Below are positions 8,513-14,518 of a stretch of DNA of 14,518 nucleotides, piece by piece; positions within the stretch are counted from its first letter, which is position 1, and the number at the start of each line of letters is the position of its first letter. Both the position numbers and the translations under genes were made by a program. Source of the stretch: Clostridiales bacterium. Lineage in GTDB: Bacteria > Bacillota > Clostridia > Oscillospirales > Acutalibacteraceae. The notes under the pieces are model-generated. The model did not search any database. It saw only the letters and a program-made list of their open reading frames with translations, and was not told the DNA's origin. The stretch spans positions 1 to 14,518 of the forward strand of contig DYBQ01000061.1 of the NCBI GenBank assembly GCA_019418545.1, read 5' to 3'.

Positions 8513-9811
8513 TCAAAAAATCCTTTCCTGTCTGCATTTCTGTTCTTTTAGCATATCAAAAATCCGAGTTACGGAAATACCTAAAAGCTGCGTTGAAGAA
8601 TCTTCACTCTGAATAGTGTCTGGAGCGAGAAGATACAAAAGTCGAGCTTTTTCCAAGGCGGCGGAACATGGGCGTAGTTGCTGTATATAACGACTGATTT
8701 GCTCACCAATCGAACTAAAATACATTGCCGAAAAATTTGTCTGCCCATATTTTGTAATGTTAGGAAGGCAAATCAACAACCTTTGCGCAATAGAAACAAT
8801 AGGGCCTGGCCCATATGTACAAATAGAACTTGCCCAATCTAACAGCCGTTGTTTAGACCATCCGGTAGACAAAATTGTATATAAACTATCCGTGGCATTA
8901 TACATTTCGGCCAAATGTGGGCGACGATTGAGTGTTTGACTTAATGTATATTGTTGTGTTGCTAATATTTTGCTTCTAGGTGTCATGATAACCTCTAGCT
9001 TGTTATTCATAGGCAGCCATCTAGCATCTTTTTGAGCCACAGCATATAGCTCTTCTCGTGCCAAGCTATATAGAAAACCGGGGTCTACTAAACAATCAAT
9101 ATGGGGTGGCATTTCAGCTAAGACATCCCAAATTACTTCCGTTAAGTCAACAACAATCTGCCGAATGCGGTGCAATTCAAATTTGCGAAGTGTAGCACGT
9201 ATTGCTTCAGAACTGATTTCCGGTAAAACATCAACTAAATATGCCTGACCATCTTCAACATTTAGCACTAAAAGGCCGTACGATTGGACATTTTGGTAAG
9301 ATAGAAGGCACAAGGTTTGCGCCGTGTACCTAGGGAGTCGTGTAGCGTCCTTCGCTTGTATCCAGCGGTCAATCACTGATTTGATAGCAGCTGCCGAAAC
9401 AATTCCATTTGTTGTTTTCGAAACACTTTCTAAGGAGTTGCTCATCGCTTCACGAACCAAAAAATCTTCAAAACGGCGCGTCATTCGAGATTTTGGGCCA
9501 GCAAAACAAAAGTTGGGCGTAAATGTAGTTTGACAATTAGAACAGAAATAGCTTTTGAACTGAAAGTGCAGTTCTATAAATTTGCCCATGCCTTTGTTAT
9601 CCGGCAAAACATCTCTAAGAGTTCGATTTCGCAATATATGTATGTTAGCTTTCTCCCCACCACAATATGGACATTTGATGGGAAGAGTGACTTTAGGTAC
9701 AACATAAAATGTAAGGGAATCACCACAATTTGCTAGAACATCCAATTCATCAAGACCTAATTGGAGGGTACGTATTGTATCTATTTCGTACCTTTTCTCT
9801 CTACGAGACAC
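8513..9811 (-). CDS. ISL3-transposase-derived zinc-ribbon protein, probably catalytically inactive, first gene of the R-M operon
   Basis: A 432-residue protein with the order of an ISL3-family transposase. The zinc ribbon has CPYC (C47, C50) and CSNC (C90, C93), with RTLRDVLP between them. A helical DNA-binding segment follows (about 105-155), then an RNase-H-like core. In the core, YGLLVLNV through LVDVLPEISSEAI (178-204) aligns with the ISL3 strand that normally precedes lpdRsaetl. IVVDL (D222) matches the second catalytic Asp, and LVDPG (D243) sits where ISL3 has aDrwH. The first Asp (usual GIDD-type motif) is absent in SYQNVQ (171-176), and the late EGxN..iK..KR block is unrecognisable, so transposase activity looks lost. 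GTG 9811 is chosen because GGGGAGG at 9820-9826 lies 8 nt upstream; ATG 9832 would place that site inside the gene. No flanking ISL3 ends were seen. It may act as a DNA-binding regulator; this is inference. Confidence 0.7.
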   Translation of the reverse strand: MSRREKRYEIDTIRTLQLGLDELDVLANCGDSLTFYVVPKVTLPIKCPYCGGEKANIHILRNRTLRDVLPDNKGMGKFIELHFQFKSYFCSNCQTTFTPNFCFAGPKSRMTRRFEDFLVREAMSNSLESVSKTTNGIVSAAAIKSVIDRWIQAKDATRLPRYTAQTLCLLSYQNVQSYGLLVLNVEDGQAYLVDVLPEISSEAIRATLRKFELHRIRQIVVDLTEVIWDVLAEMPPHIDCLVDPGFLYSLAREELYAVAQKDARWLPMNNKLEVIMTPRSKILATQQYTLSQTLNRRPHLAEMYNATDSLYTILSTGWSKQRLLDWASSICTYGPGPIVSIAQRLLICLPNITKYGQTNFSAMYFSSIGEQISRYIQQLRPCSAALEKARLLYLLAPDTIQSEDSSTQLLGISVTRIFDMLKEQKCRQERIF

Positions 9812-9819
9812 TTTGCACA

Positions 9820-9826
9820 CCTCCCC
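9820..9826 (-). promoter_or_regulatory. Ribosome binding site deciding the ISL3-like start
   Basis: GGGGAGG on the minus strand, spaced 8 nt from GTG 9811. The alternative ATG at 9832 lies upstream of this site and has no purine-rich stretch ahead of it, so the shorter protein is preferred. Confidence 0.65.
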
Positions 9827-9854
9827 ACACATTAGGCAACATCACTCACGAAGT

Positions 9855-9865
9855 GTAATAATTAC
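9855..9865. repeat. Palindrome GTAAT-A-ATTAC at the predicted start of the hsd operon
   Basis: Perfect 5-bp arms around one central base, positioned directly at or just downstream of the predicted transcription start (near 9866) of the minus-strand promoter. The placement is typical of a repressor operator. Ten of its bases (TAATAATTAC, 9856-9865) recur as a direct copy at 9962-9971. Function is inferred; AT-rich DNA can give such short matches by chance. Confidence 0.4.
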
Positions 9866-9872
9866 TATCCAT

Positions 9873-9901
9873 ATTATAACATAGGTAAAAGTTTCTGTCA
9901 G
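9873..9901 (-). promoter_or_regulatory. Promoter of the ISL3-like/hsd operon
   Basis: On the minus strand, -35 CTGACA (9896-9901) matches 5 of 6 consensus bases. It is separated by exactly 17 bp from -10 TATAAT (9873-9878), which also carries the extended TGn element. This is a strong sigma-A type promoter. The predicted start near 9866 gives a 5' leader of about 55 nt before GTG 9811. It is the only good promoter seen for the seven-gene minus-strand operon. Confidence 0.75.
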
Positions 9902-9902
9902 C

Positions 9903-9954
9903 AAATAACCATAAAAAACTAAACAAACACGCAAAATATATATAAATAACCATA
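9903..9954. repeat. Direct repeat pair AAATAACCATA
   Basis: The 11-bp sequence AAATAACCATA occurs at 9903-9913 and again at 9944-9954, with start points 41 bp apart, about four helical turns. Both copies lie between the two divergent promoters. They could be binding sites for a regulator, or for TnsB if a transposon end lies here. No function can be assigned from the sequence alone. Confidence 0.4.
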
Positions 9955-9961
9955 TGTTTCT

Positions 9962-9971
9962 TAATAATTAC
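9962..9971. repeat. Second copy of TAATAATTAC
   Basis: Direct copy of the 10 bases at 9856-9865, located just upstream of the rightward -10 box. One copy therefore lies near each of the two divergent promoters, as expected if one protein controlled both operons. Chance occurrence in AT-rich DNA cannot be excluded. Confidence 0.35.
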
Positions 9972-9973
9972 AC

Positions 9974-10002
9974 TATTTTTGGAATTCGTTTTGATGTATA
10001 AT
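9974..10002 (+). promoter_or_regulatory. Promoter of the zinc-protein/tnsAB operon
   Basis: A perfect -10 TATAAT lies at 9997-10002. The 17-bp-spaced -35 position (9974-9979, TATTTT) is a poor match, and TTGGAA at 9979-9984 is too close at 12 bp. A weak or activator-dependent promoter is therefore likely. The predicted start near 10009 lies within the inverted repeat at 10007-10025. It is the only candidate seen ahead of the operon. Confidence 0.5.
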
Positions 10003-10006
10003 CAAA

Positions 10007-10025
10007 AAACAACAAATAGTTGTTT
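10007..10025. repeat. Inverted repeat AAACAAC-AAATA-GTTGTTT at the tns operon start
   Basis: Perfect 7-bp arms with a 5-nt centre, overlapping the predicted transcription start of the rightward operon and ending 35 nt before ATG 10061. The position fits an operator that would limit tns expression, or a hairpin at the 5' end of the mRNA. It is low in GC and not followed by a T-run, so it is not a convincing terminator. Confidence 0.45.
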
Positions 10026-10060
10026 CTCTGGATACGATTATCAAAAATGAGGAGCTATGT

Positions 10061-10867
10061 ATGATAGGTATTCTTTTGAAGCCTTTTGAAGATGAGCTAA
10101 TCTCATCTTGGTTTAATCTGGGGTTTCAGTGTCCAAATTGCCAGGCAGAAATGAAAGCTGAAGAACGCTTTGAAAATTATGTAGACCATGTTGGCGGTTA
10201 TAAATTGATTTCTCCGTACCGTGGCCTTGGCAAAAAAGTCCAACTTCTTCATACATGTGGGAAAGTAATAGAAATGCGAGCATTTTCCTTTTTGGAGGGC
10301 ACTCGTTGTATTTGTAACTATTACCACACTCCAAACGAGATACAGAAAACAATCAATAAATTTGGGAACTTTCAATTGATAAAATATGAGAACGAAACCG
10401 CGACATTATTCCATAAGGATTGCGGTCGCACTTTTACGATTGGATACAAAAAGTTTTTAACTCGGCCATGGTGCAAAAAATGTAAGCCCCAATTTATTAG
10501 AACAGAAGAAAGCGTGCGAGCCGAAGTGCAATCAATCAACAAAGAATTTGAATATGTAACGGGCTACAGGGCCAGTACAGCAAGCTTTATTATTCGCCAT
10601 AATTGCGGATTTGAATTTTCTCGCAATATTTACGAATTCAGAAGAAATCCAACTTGTCCGATGTGCAAAAGAAGGTCGACCGGTATTAGAAGAACTGCAT
10701 TTGTTAAATATATGGAAAACAAATCCAATAGAACTGTCACTATTAAAGAAATGCAGCTGTTCGCCAACGTTAATTATGGCAATGCGAAATGTGTTCTTCA
10801 GGGATTAGTAAAAGTCGGATTAGCCGAAAAGTCAGGTCGTGGAAAATACAAATTGAAAGAAACTTGA
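10061..10867 (+). CDS. Triple zinc-module protein with C-terminal winged helix and TniQ-like opening; putative Tn7-type target or regulatory factor
   Basis: A 268-residue protein. Residues 5-20, with KPFEDELISSWF, resemble the opening signature of TniQ/TnsD proteins (P-x-x-DEL-x-SW). CPNC follows (C24, C27). Three treble-clef-like modules come next, each with a His/Cys pair and a later Cys pair: H64/C66 with C83/C85; H118/C121 with C138/C141; H180/C182 with C199/C202. These resemble the CGh-x-f...fl-x(n)-C-x-x-C modules of DNA-binding proteins in Firmicutes mobile elements. The last about 58 residues (211-268) look like a winged helix, with IKEMQLFANVNYGNAKCVL as the helix-turn-helix and a GRGKYKL wing. 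The start has GAGGAG at 10049-10054, 6 nt upstream. It is the first gene of an operon with tnsA, 14 bp away. Target selection or regulation is inferred; no full TniQ domain is present. Confidence 0.6.
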   Translation: MIGILLKPFEDELISSWFNLGFQCPNCQAEMKAEERFENYVDHVGGYKLISPYRGLGKKVQLLHTCGKVIEMRAFSFLEGTRCICNYYHTPNEIQKTINKFGNFQLIKYENETATLFHKDCGRTFTIGYKKFLTRPWCKKCKPQFIRTEESVRAEVQSINKEFEYVTGYRASTASFIIRHNCGFEFSRNIYEFRRNPTCPMCKRRSTGIRRTAFVKYMENKSNRTVTIKEMQLFANVNYGNAKCVLQGLVKVGLAEKSGRGKYKLKET

Positions 10868-10881
10868 GGTAACGTGAGGTT

Positions 10882-11553
10882 ATGAAAAAAACGTCTCAGG
10901 CGAGGAAAATCCGCGAACATCGAGGCACGGGAACAGGTGTCAACTATAAACCCTGGACATATACAGGTGAGTTCGGTTCTAAAGGAACAACATCGAACCC
11001 AATCGATTGGAAAACAGGGCGTCAGATACAACTTCTATCCCAAGGCGAGACTATCGTTTGGTATCTGCTTCGCTGGGACGACAATAATTTAGATATACGA
11101 GAGCAGTTTCCTCTCGAGCTTGAGCAAACGATGCAGATTGCGAAAAACTATGGCATCAAGCATCCGGCGGACAGGCAAGGGAACCCAATTGTGATGACGA
11201 CTGATTTCCTTGTGACACGAGTCAACGGGGAAATCGCGCTTTCAGTTAAAAGTAGTTTAGAAGGATTCAAATCTAAAAAGCGACTTATAGAAAAAGCGTA
11301 TATCGAAAAAATGTATTGGGAAAAGCATGGCGTACCCTTTCGTCTGCTCACAAAAGAAGAAATGAACCAAGCGATGGCCGACAACATCCGCAATGTTGTT
11401 GCCTTTTATGACGCGGAATATCTCCCAGATGAGATTTCCTTACTGAAAAAACTCATCTCCAGAAAACTGATTTCTGTAGATATGACTAAGCCGCTAAATT
11501 TTCGAGACTTGCTTCACAAATATAGAGGAGAACTGAGAAGATGGCTGAAATAG
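10882..11553 (+). CDS. tnsA: Tn7-type transposase endonuclease subunit TnsA
   Basis: Restriction-enzyme-like nuclease that cuts the 5' ends of Tn7-type elements, working with TnsB to give cut-and-paste transposition. The 223-residue protein matches Tn7 TnsA closely at GTGTGVNYKPW (15-25), the LDIREQFPL block (70-78), GIKHP (91-95) and TTDFLV (106-111). Catalytic residues are E56 (QGE), D108 (TTDF) and K123 (SVK), equivalent to E63, D114 and K132 of Tn7. The position of Tn7 Q130 is S121. It is about 50 residues shorter than Tn7 TnsA, all at the C-terminus, the region that contacts TnsC in Tn7. TGAGGT at 10875-10880 precedes ATG 10882. The 3' end overlaps tnsB by 13 bp, so the two are translationally coupled. 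Expected to be active if a full TnsB were present. Confidence 0.92.
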   Translation: MKKTSQARKIREHRGTGTGVNYKPWTYTGEFGSKGTTSNPIDWKTGRQIQLLSQGETIVWYLLRWDDNNLDIREQFPLELEQTMQIAKNYGIKHPADRQGNPIVMTTDFLVTRVNGEIALSVKSSLEGFKSKKRLIEKAYIEKMYWEKHGVPFRLLTKEEMNQAMADNIRNVVAFYDAEYLPDEISLLKKLISRKLISVDMTKPLNFRDLLHKYRGELRRWLK

Positions 11554-13271
11554 AAATCCGTGTCACGGATATCGTCACGATTGATAAGACAGAATACAGA
11601 GTCATCGGTTACAAAGCCGGGTTGTTTTCACTTTGTGAGATGAATACAAAAAAACTAAATATCTTGCTATACTCTGCGAACGATTTAATTTCTTGGGTTC
11701 AGGATGGGACCGCCATGATAAAAATGGCGTCTTCGACCAACATTGTTTTACCCAATTTGGAGATTAAAGAGGATTTCCAAAAGAAAAAAGAATTACTTCA
11801 AGTCGTCATAGATGAATATGGTCCTATGTACATTGACCTCTGCGGAAAAGCTCCCAAAGAGGTATTAAAGAAAGAAATGCAGAAACTGAACTTTTTGAAA
11901 GATACAACGTGGAGAACTATCCGTGCATTTCTTCAGAGCGGATTTGACTATTCTTCGCTTATAGACGGTAGGAGTCTCCGAACTGGAGAGCGGGCTCCTT
12001 ATGAGCACATTAAAAAGTCTGGGAGACCTCCAAAAAGCATCGCTGGCAAGGGCATTCCTCTTACGGATGAAGTCAAAGCTCATTTCGAAGAGGCAGCCAA
12101 AGAATTTCTCTCTGGTAGATTTACAAGTAAGAAAGCGGCTTATAGTGATATGATTCGTAGGCACTATACTTATACGGAGGAAACCGCTGAAGGCGTTCGC
12201 GTGTGTATATTACCAGAAAACCAACGTCCTACGCTTGTACAGTTTGAGAACTTCTCTCGTGTAAAAATTTCGCAAGAACAGCTGGACAAAGCAAAAACGT
12301 CCGCTCGTGAGCAGCGGAACAACAAACGGCTTTTACTCTCTGACAATTTGCAGGGCGTTATGGGACCAGGCGACCTGTGGGAAGTAGATGAATGTGAAAT
12401 TGACCTTTCGTTGGTTTCAGTCGAAAGTCCATCCGTGACGGTCGGTCGCCCCATCGTATATGTTATGATAGATGTATATACCCGTATGATTGTTGCCTAC
12501 TCCGTTGCTTTTGACAACAACAGCATACAGGGAATCACCAACTGCTTTTTGAATCTTCTGGATAACAAACAAGAATTATGTAACCGCTTCGGAATTCAAA
12601 TCAGACCAGACGAATGGCCGTCTAAAATCTTACCGCTTCGTCTTCGTAGCGATTATGGTGCCGAATATATTTCTCACGCGATGGATGAGATTTGTTGCAA
12701 AGTGGGTATCGCAAAAGAATTGGTTTCTCCTGCAACAGGTTCACTGAAAGGTCAGGTTGAGCAGGTCTTTCACCAAATTCATGCCGCGCAGAATTCGCTA
12801 TTTGAAGGCAAAGGCTTGATTGAAAAGCGATATGGCTCTAACCACCATCAGGAGGCCACCCTCAACATCAATGAGTTTGAGGCTGTTTTAATCACCTACA
12901 TCGTCGGGCACAACCGCAAATATATGGAAAAATACCCGTTGACAAAGGATATGCGTCAGCAGAATGTAGAGCCCAGACCAATTGACCTTTGGAAGTATGG
13001 CATATTATTGAACGGAAGTCCTCGCCCTATCACCAACGAAGCAATGTTCCGCCACTCACTTTTATTGCCTATCAAAGCCTCTGTCGGTCGCACAGGAATC
13101 TCTTTCAAAGGATTGTTCTATATAAATTTACAAGATGAATCATTGCTGCGAGATATGTACTTGGCATCTACTCATGGTCGGAAGGAATTAGAGGGTGCTT
13201 GCATCGACCCACGCAATATCGCCCATCTATATTATATTCGAGAAGGGAAACTATTTTTTACAAAGGCATAA
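11541..13271 (+). CDS. tnsB: Tn7-type DDE transposase TnsB, C-terminally truncated
   Basis: DDE transposase that joins 3' ends to target DNA and binds the transposon ends. Visible in order: N-terminal beta region (1-60); helical DNA-binding domains (about 75-270); the catalytic core with D283 (WEVDEC), D371 (RSDYGAEY) and E407 (GQVEQVF), spaced 88 and 36 as in Tn7 (D273, D361, E396); and the beta-barrel (about 500-576). The reading frame stops at residue 576, in a DPRNIAHLYYI...GKLFF strand that corresponds to roughly residue 577 of the 702-residue Tn7 protein. The end of the barrel and the C-terminal TnsC-contacting tail are therefore missing. The oppositely oriented serine recombinase gene ends 17 bp away. 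ATG 11541 has AGAGGAG at 11524-11530. Catalytic residues are intact, but function without the tail and TnsC is doubtful. Confidence 0.92.
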   Translation: MAEIEIRVTDIVTIDKTEYRVIGYKAGLFSLCEMNTKKLNILLYSANDLISWVQDGTAMIKMASSTNIVLPNLEIKEDFQKKKELLQVVIDEYGPMYIDLCGKAPKEVLKKEMQKLNFLKDTTWRTIRAFLQSGFDYSSLIDGRSLRTGERAPYEHIKKSGRPPKSIAGKGIPLTDEVKAHFEEAAKEFLSGRFTSKKAAYSDMIRRHYTYTEETAEGVRVCILPENQRPTLVQFENFSRVKISQEQLDKAKTSAREQRNNKRLLLSDNLQGVMGPGDLWEVDECEIDLSLVSVESPSVTVGRPIVYVMIDVYTRMIVAYSVAFDNNSIQGITNCFLNLLDNKQELCNRFGIQIRPDEWPSKILPLRLRSDYGAEYISHAMDEICCKVGIAKELVSPATGSLKGQVEQVFHQIHAAQNSLFEGKGLIEKRYGSNHHQEATLNINEFEAVLITYIVGHNRKYMEKYPLTKDMRQQNVEPRPIDLWKYGILLNGSPRPITNEAMFRHSLLLPIKASVGRTGISFKGLFYINLQDESLLRDMYLASTHGRKELEGACIDPRNIAHLYYIREGKLFFTKA

Positions 13272-13288
13272 TGCCAAGTGAAAAGGTT
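13262..13288. other. Candidate junction (attachment site) between tnsB and a serine-recombinase element
   Basis: The tnsB frame is cut short here. The convergent recombinase gene ends at 13289, and large serine recombinase genes commonly end within tens of bases of an element end. The near-palindrome GGCAT-A-ATGCC (13265-13275) spans the TnsB stop codon and could be part of the crossover site. Base composition also changes here, from AT-richer tnsB to GC-richer recombinase sequence. The exact crossover cannot be fixed without the other end of the element. Confidence 0.4.
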
Positions 13289-14518
13289 TTAGATCTTCCA
13301 GTGGATTGTAACACTCTCACTGGTAGCGTCAATTTGTGATATGAGAATATCAACCACCTTGCGCTTATCGTCAAAGCTCACGGACTCCCAGTCATCCAGA
13401 TAGCCCGTAATGCTGTCAATCTGTGAAGCGGAAACGGAATTGGCGGTGAGATCGGCCACCAGCTTTAACTGCTTTTGACGTTCCGCGTCCAGCTCCTCAA
13501 TCCGGTTATTTGCGTATTGCAGGAGCAGCGGGTTTGCCCCGGACAAAGTGTCCAGAAGTTTCTCGATCTCGCTCTCCGTCTTTGCAAGGGCAACGCGGGC
13601 GGCGGTCAGCTTCGGATTGTAGCTTTGTTCCTTTCCGCCTTTCAGCGTGTGGAATTTCTGCATCTTCTTAACCATCTCGCCGTACACAAACGCCTCCATG
13701 TTTTGCGCTGTCAGCGTACCAGCCCCCTCACAGCTCCCGTTTTCCGCCCGCTGTTTGCACCGCAGGTAAACAACGCCGTTTTGTGCCCTTAGACCAACCA
13801 GCGCATAGCCGCAGCGCCCGCACTTGATTTTCCCGGCCAGCCATGTATTATGACATTTGCGGCCATTCTGGAAAGAGGTGTTCTGTGACAGCTTGCGCTG
13901 AACAGTCAGCCAGAGCTGGGAAGAAATGCGGCCCTGGTGCGGGGCAATCACAAGAATTTGCTCCTCGCCCTCGCGCCCTTGATAGAGATAGCAGCTATTG
14001 TCCCCTGTGAACATTTCCGGGGGACTTTCGATTTTTACGCCCTGGGCCTTGAAGTATTCGTAGATGTCCATATCAGCCTGGACATAAACGGGGTTTCTCA
14101 GCAGTTTGGAGATAAAGGCCCGTTGCAGCGCCTTGTCATAGACCTTGATGGAGTGCTTGACAAAGTACCGGGTTATATCGCCATAGGAATTGCCCGGCTC
14201 CGCATACATTTGAAACATGAGCTCGGCAAAATCCATTTCCGCATTTTCCACCAGCTTCTTTGTCTTGATCCCGTCCATAACGATGGGCTCGGTATCAAAG
14301 CCGTATGGCGTCCGGCCCCGCATATAGTAGCCTTTGGCACACCGGGAATAGAAAGCGTCCTGCACACGCATCTGGATGCTCTCACGTTCAAGCTGGGCAA
14401 AGACAATGCAGATATTGAGCATCGCCCGGCCCATGGGGGTGGAAGTATCAAATTTTTCCGTACAGGAAACAAACTCCACATCGTATTGCTTGAACAGCTC
14501 CATGAGCTTTGCAAAGTC
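13289..14518 (-). CDS. Large serine recombinase of an integrative element (5' end beyond the window)
   Basis: Site-specific integrase/excisionase of the resolvase/invertase superfamily. About 409 C-terminal residues are visible; the frame stays open through the right edge, so the first part of the catalytic domain with the active-site serine is missing. Visible parts: the end of the catalytic domain (TSTPMGRAMLNI, FAQLERE); the recombinase DNA-binding domain with GRTPYGF; a zinc ribbon with CGRC followed by later cysteines in YLRCKQ and GSCEG; a charged coiled-coil segment; and the usual ending VTIHWKI. The stop is TAA (13289-13291 on the minus strand). It converges on tnsB with a 17-bp gap. 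It is visibly GC-richer than the tns operon, fitting a separate arrival. The family resembles TndX-type recombinases of clostridial elements. ATG 14503 is internal, since five more in-frame codons precede it. Confidence 0.93.
   Translation of the reverse strand, partial: DFAKLMELFKQYDVEFVSCTEKFDTSTPMGRAMLNICIVFAQLERESIQMRVQDAFYSRCAKGYYMRGRTPYGFDTEPIVMDGIKTKKLVENAEMDFAELMFQMYAEPGNSYGDITRYFVKHSIKVYDKALQRAFISKLLRNPVYVQADMDIYEYFKAQGVKIESPPEMFTGDNSCYLYQGREGEEQILVIAPHQGRISSQLWLTVQRKLSQNTSFQNGRKCHNTWLAGKIKCGRCGYALVGLRAQNGVVYLRCKQRAENGSCEGAGTLTAQNMEAFVYGEMVKKMQKFHTLKGGKEQSYNPKLTAARVALAKTESEIEKLLDTLSGANPLLLQYANNRIEELDAERQKQLKLVADLTANSVSASQIDSITGYLDDWESVSFDDKRKVVDILISQIDATSESVTIHWKI

Noticed and set aside
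8513..9832. A complete, active ISL3 insertion sequence
   Set aside because: No terminal inverted repeats were seen next to the gene, catalytic residues look lost, and the gene abuts hsdM by 3 bp.
10007..10025. Inverted repeat read as a transcription terminator
   Set aside because: The stem is AT-rich, no T-run follows, and it sits at the predicted transcription start just before a gene with a good ribosome site.
13272..13288. Bidirectional terminator between tnsB and the recombinase gene
   Set aside because: The 17-bp gap has no stable GC hairpin followed by T-runs; AAAAGGTTTT is not self-complementary.
1..14518. CRISPR array or tRNA gene
   Set aside because: No regularly spaced repeats and no cloverleaf were noticed; the only sizeable non-coding stretch is 9833-10060.

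Overview
The window looks like accessory DNA from a low-to-medium GC Firmicute, most likely a gut Clostridia-type genome. This is inferred from strong AGGAGG-type ribosome sites, the style of the large serine recombinase, and the Tn7-like and type I R-M families present; no rRNA or housekeeping gene fixes the taxon. The window is almost wall-to-wall coding, and the only intergenic stretch above 100 bp is 9833-10060.

Layout. (1) Positions 1-9811, all minus strand: one tightly packed seven-gene operon read from right to left. It starts with an ISL3-transposase-derived zinc-ribbon protein whose catalytic residues look eroded. This is followed by hsdM (3 bp gap), hsdS (14 bp overlap), two small two-helix membrane proteins, a HEPN protein with an RNDVTH (Rx4H) motif resembling ApeA, and hsdR, which runs off the left edge. 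(2) Positions 9812-10060: a divergent regulatory region with a strong extended -10 promoter for the R-M operon, a TATAAT box for the rightward operon, small palindromes at both predicted start sites, and short direct repeats. (3) Positions 10061-13271, plus strand: a Tn7-type operon. It comprises a multi-zinc-module protein with a C-terminal winged helix and a TniQ-like opening, then tnsA and tnsB. (4) Positions 13289-14518, minus strand: the 3' part of a large serine recombinase gene of a different mobile element, visibly more GC-rich.

How it fits together. The R-M operon encodes a complete type I enzyme (M, S, R) with extra defence-like genes between S and R, the same layout logic as prrC or other guard nucleases embedded in hsd loci. 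The adjacent tnsA-tnsB pair suggests this defence cluster is cargo or a neighbour of a Tn7-like element. TnsB stops about 125 residues earlier than Tn7 TnsB would, exactly where the serine recombinase gene begins on the other strand, and no tnsC follows. The simplest reading is that an integrative element inserted into tnsB and split the Tn7-like element. The two most unusual items are the domesticated-looking ISL3 protein heading the R-M operon and the zinc-array/winged-helix protein heading the tns operon, which face each other across a shared regulatory region.
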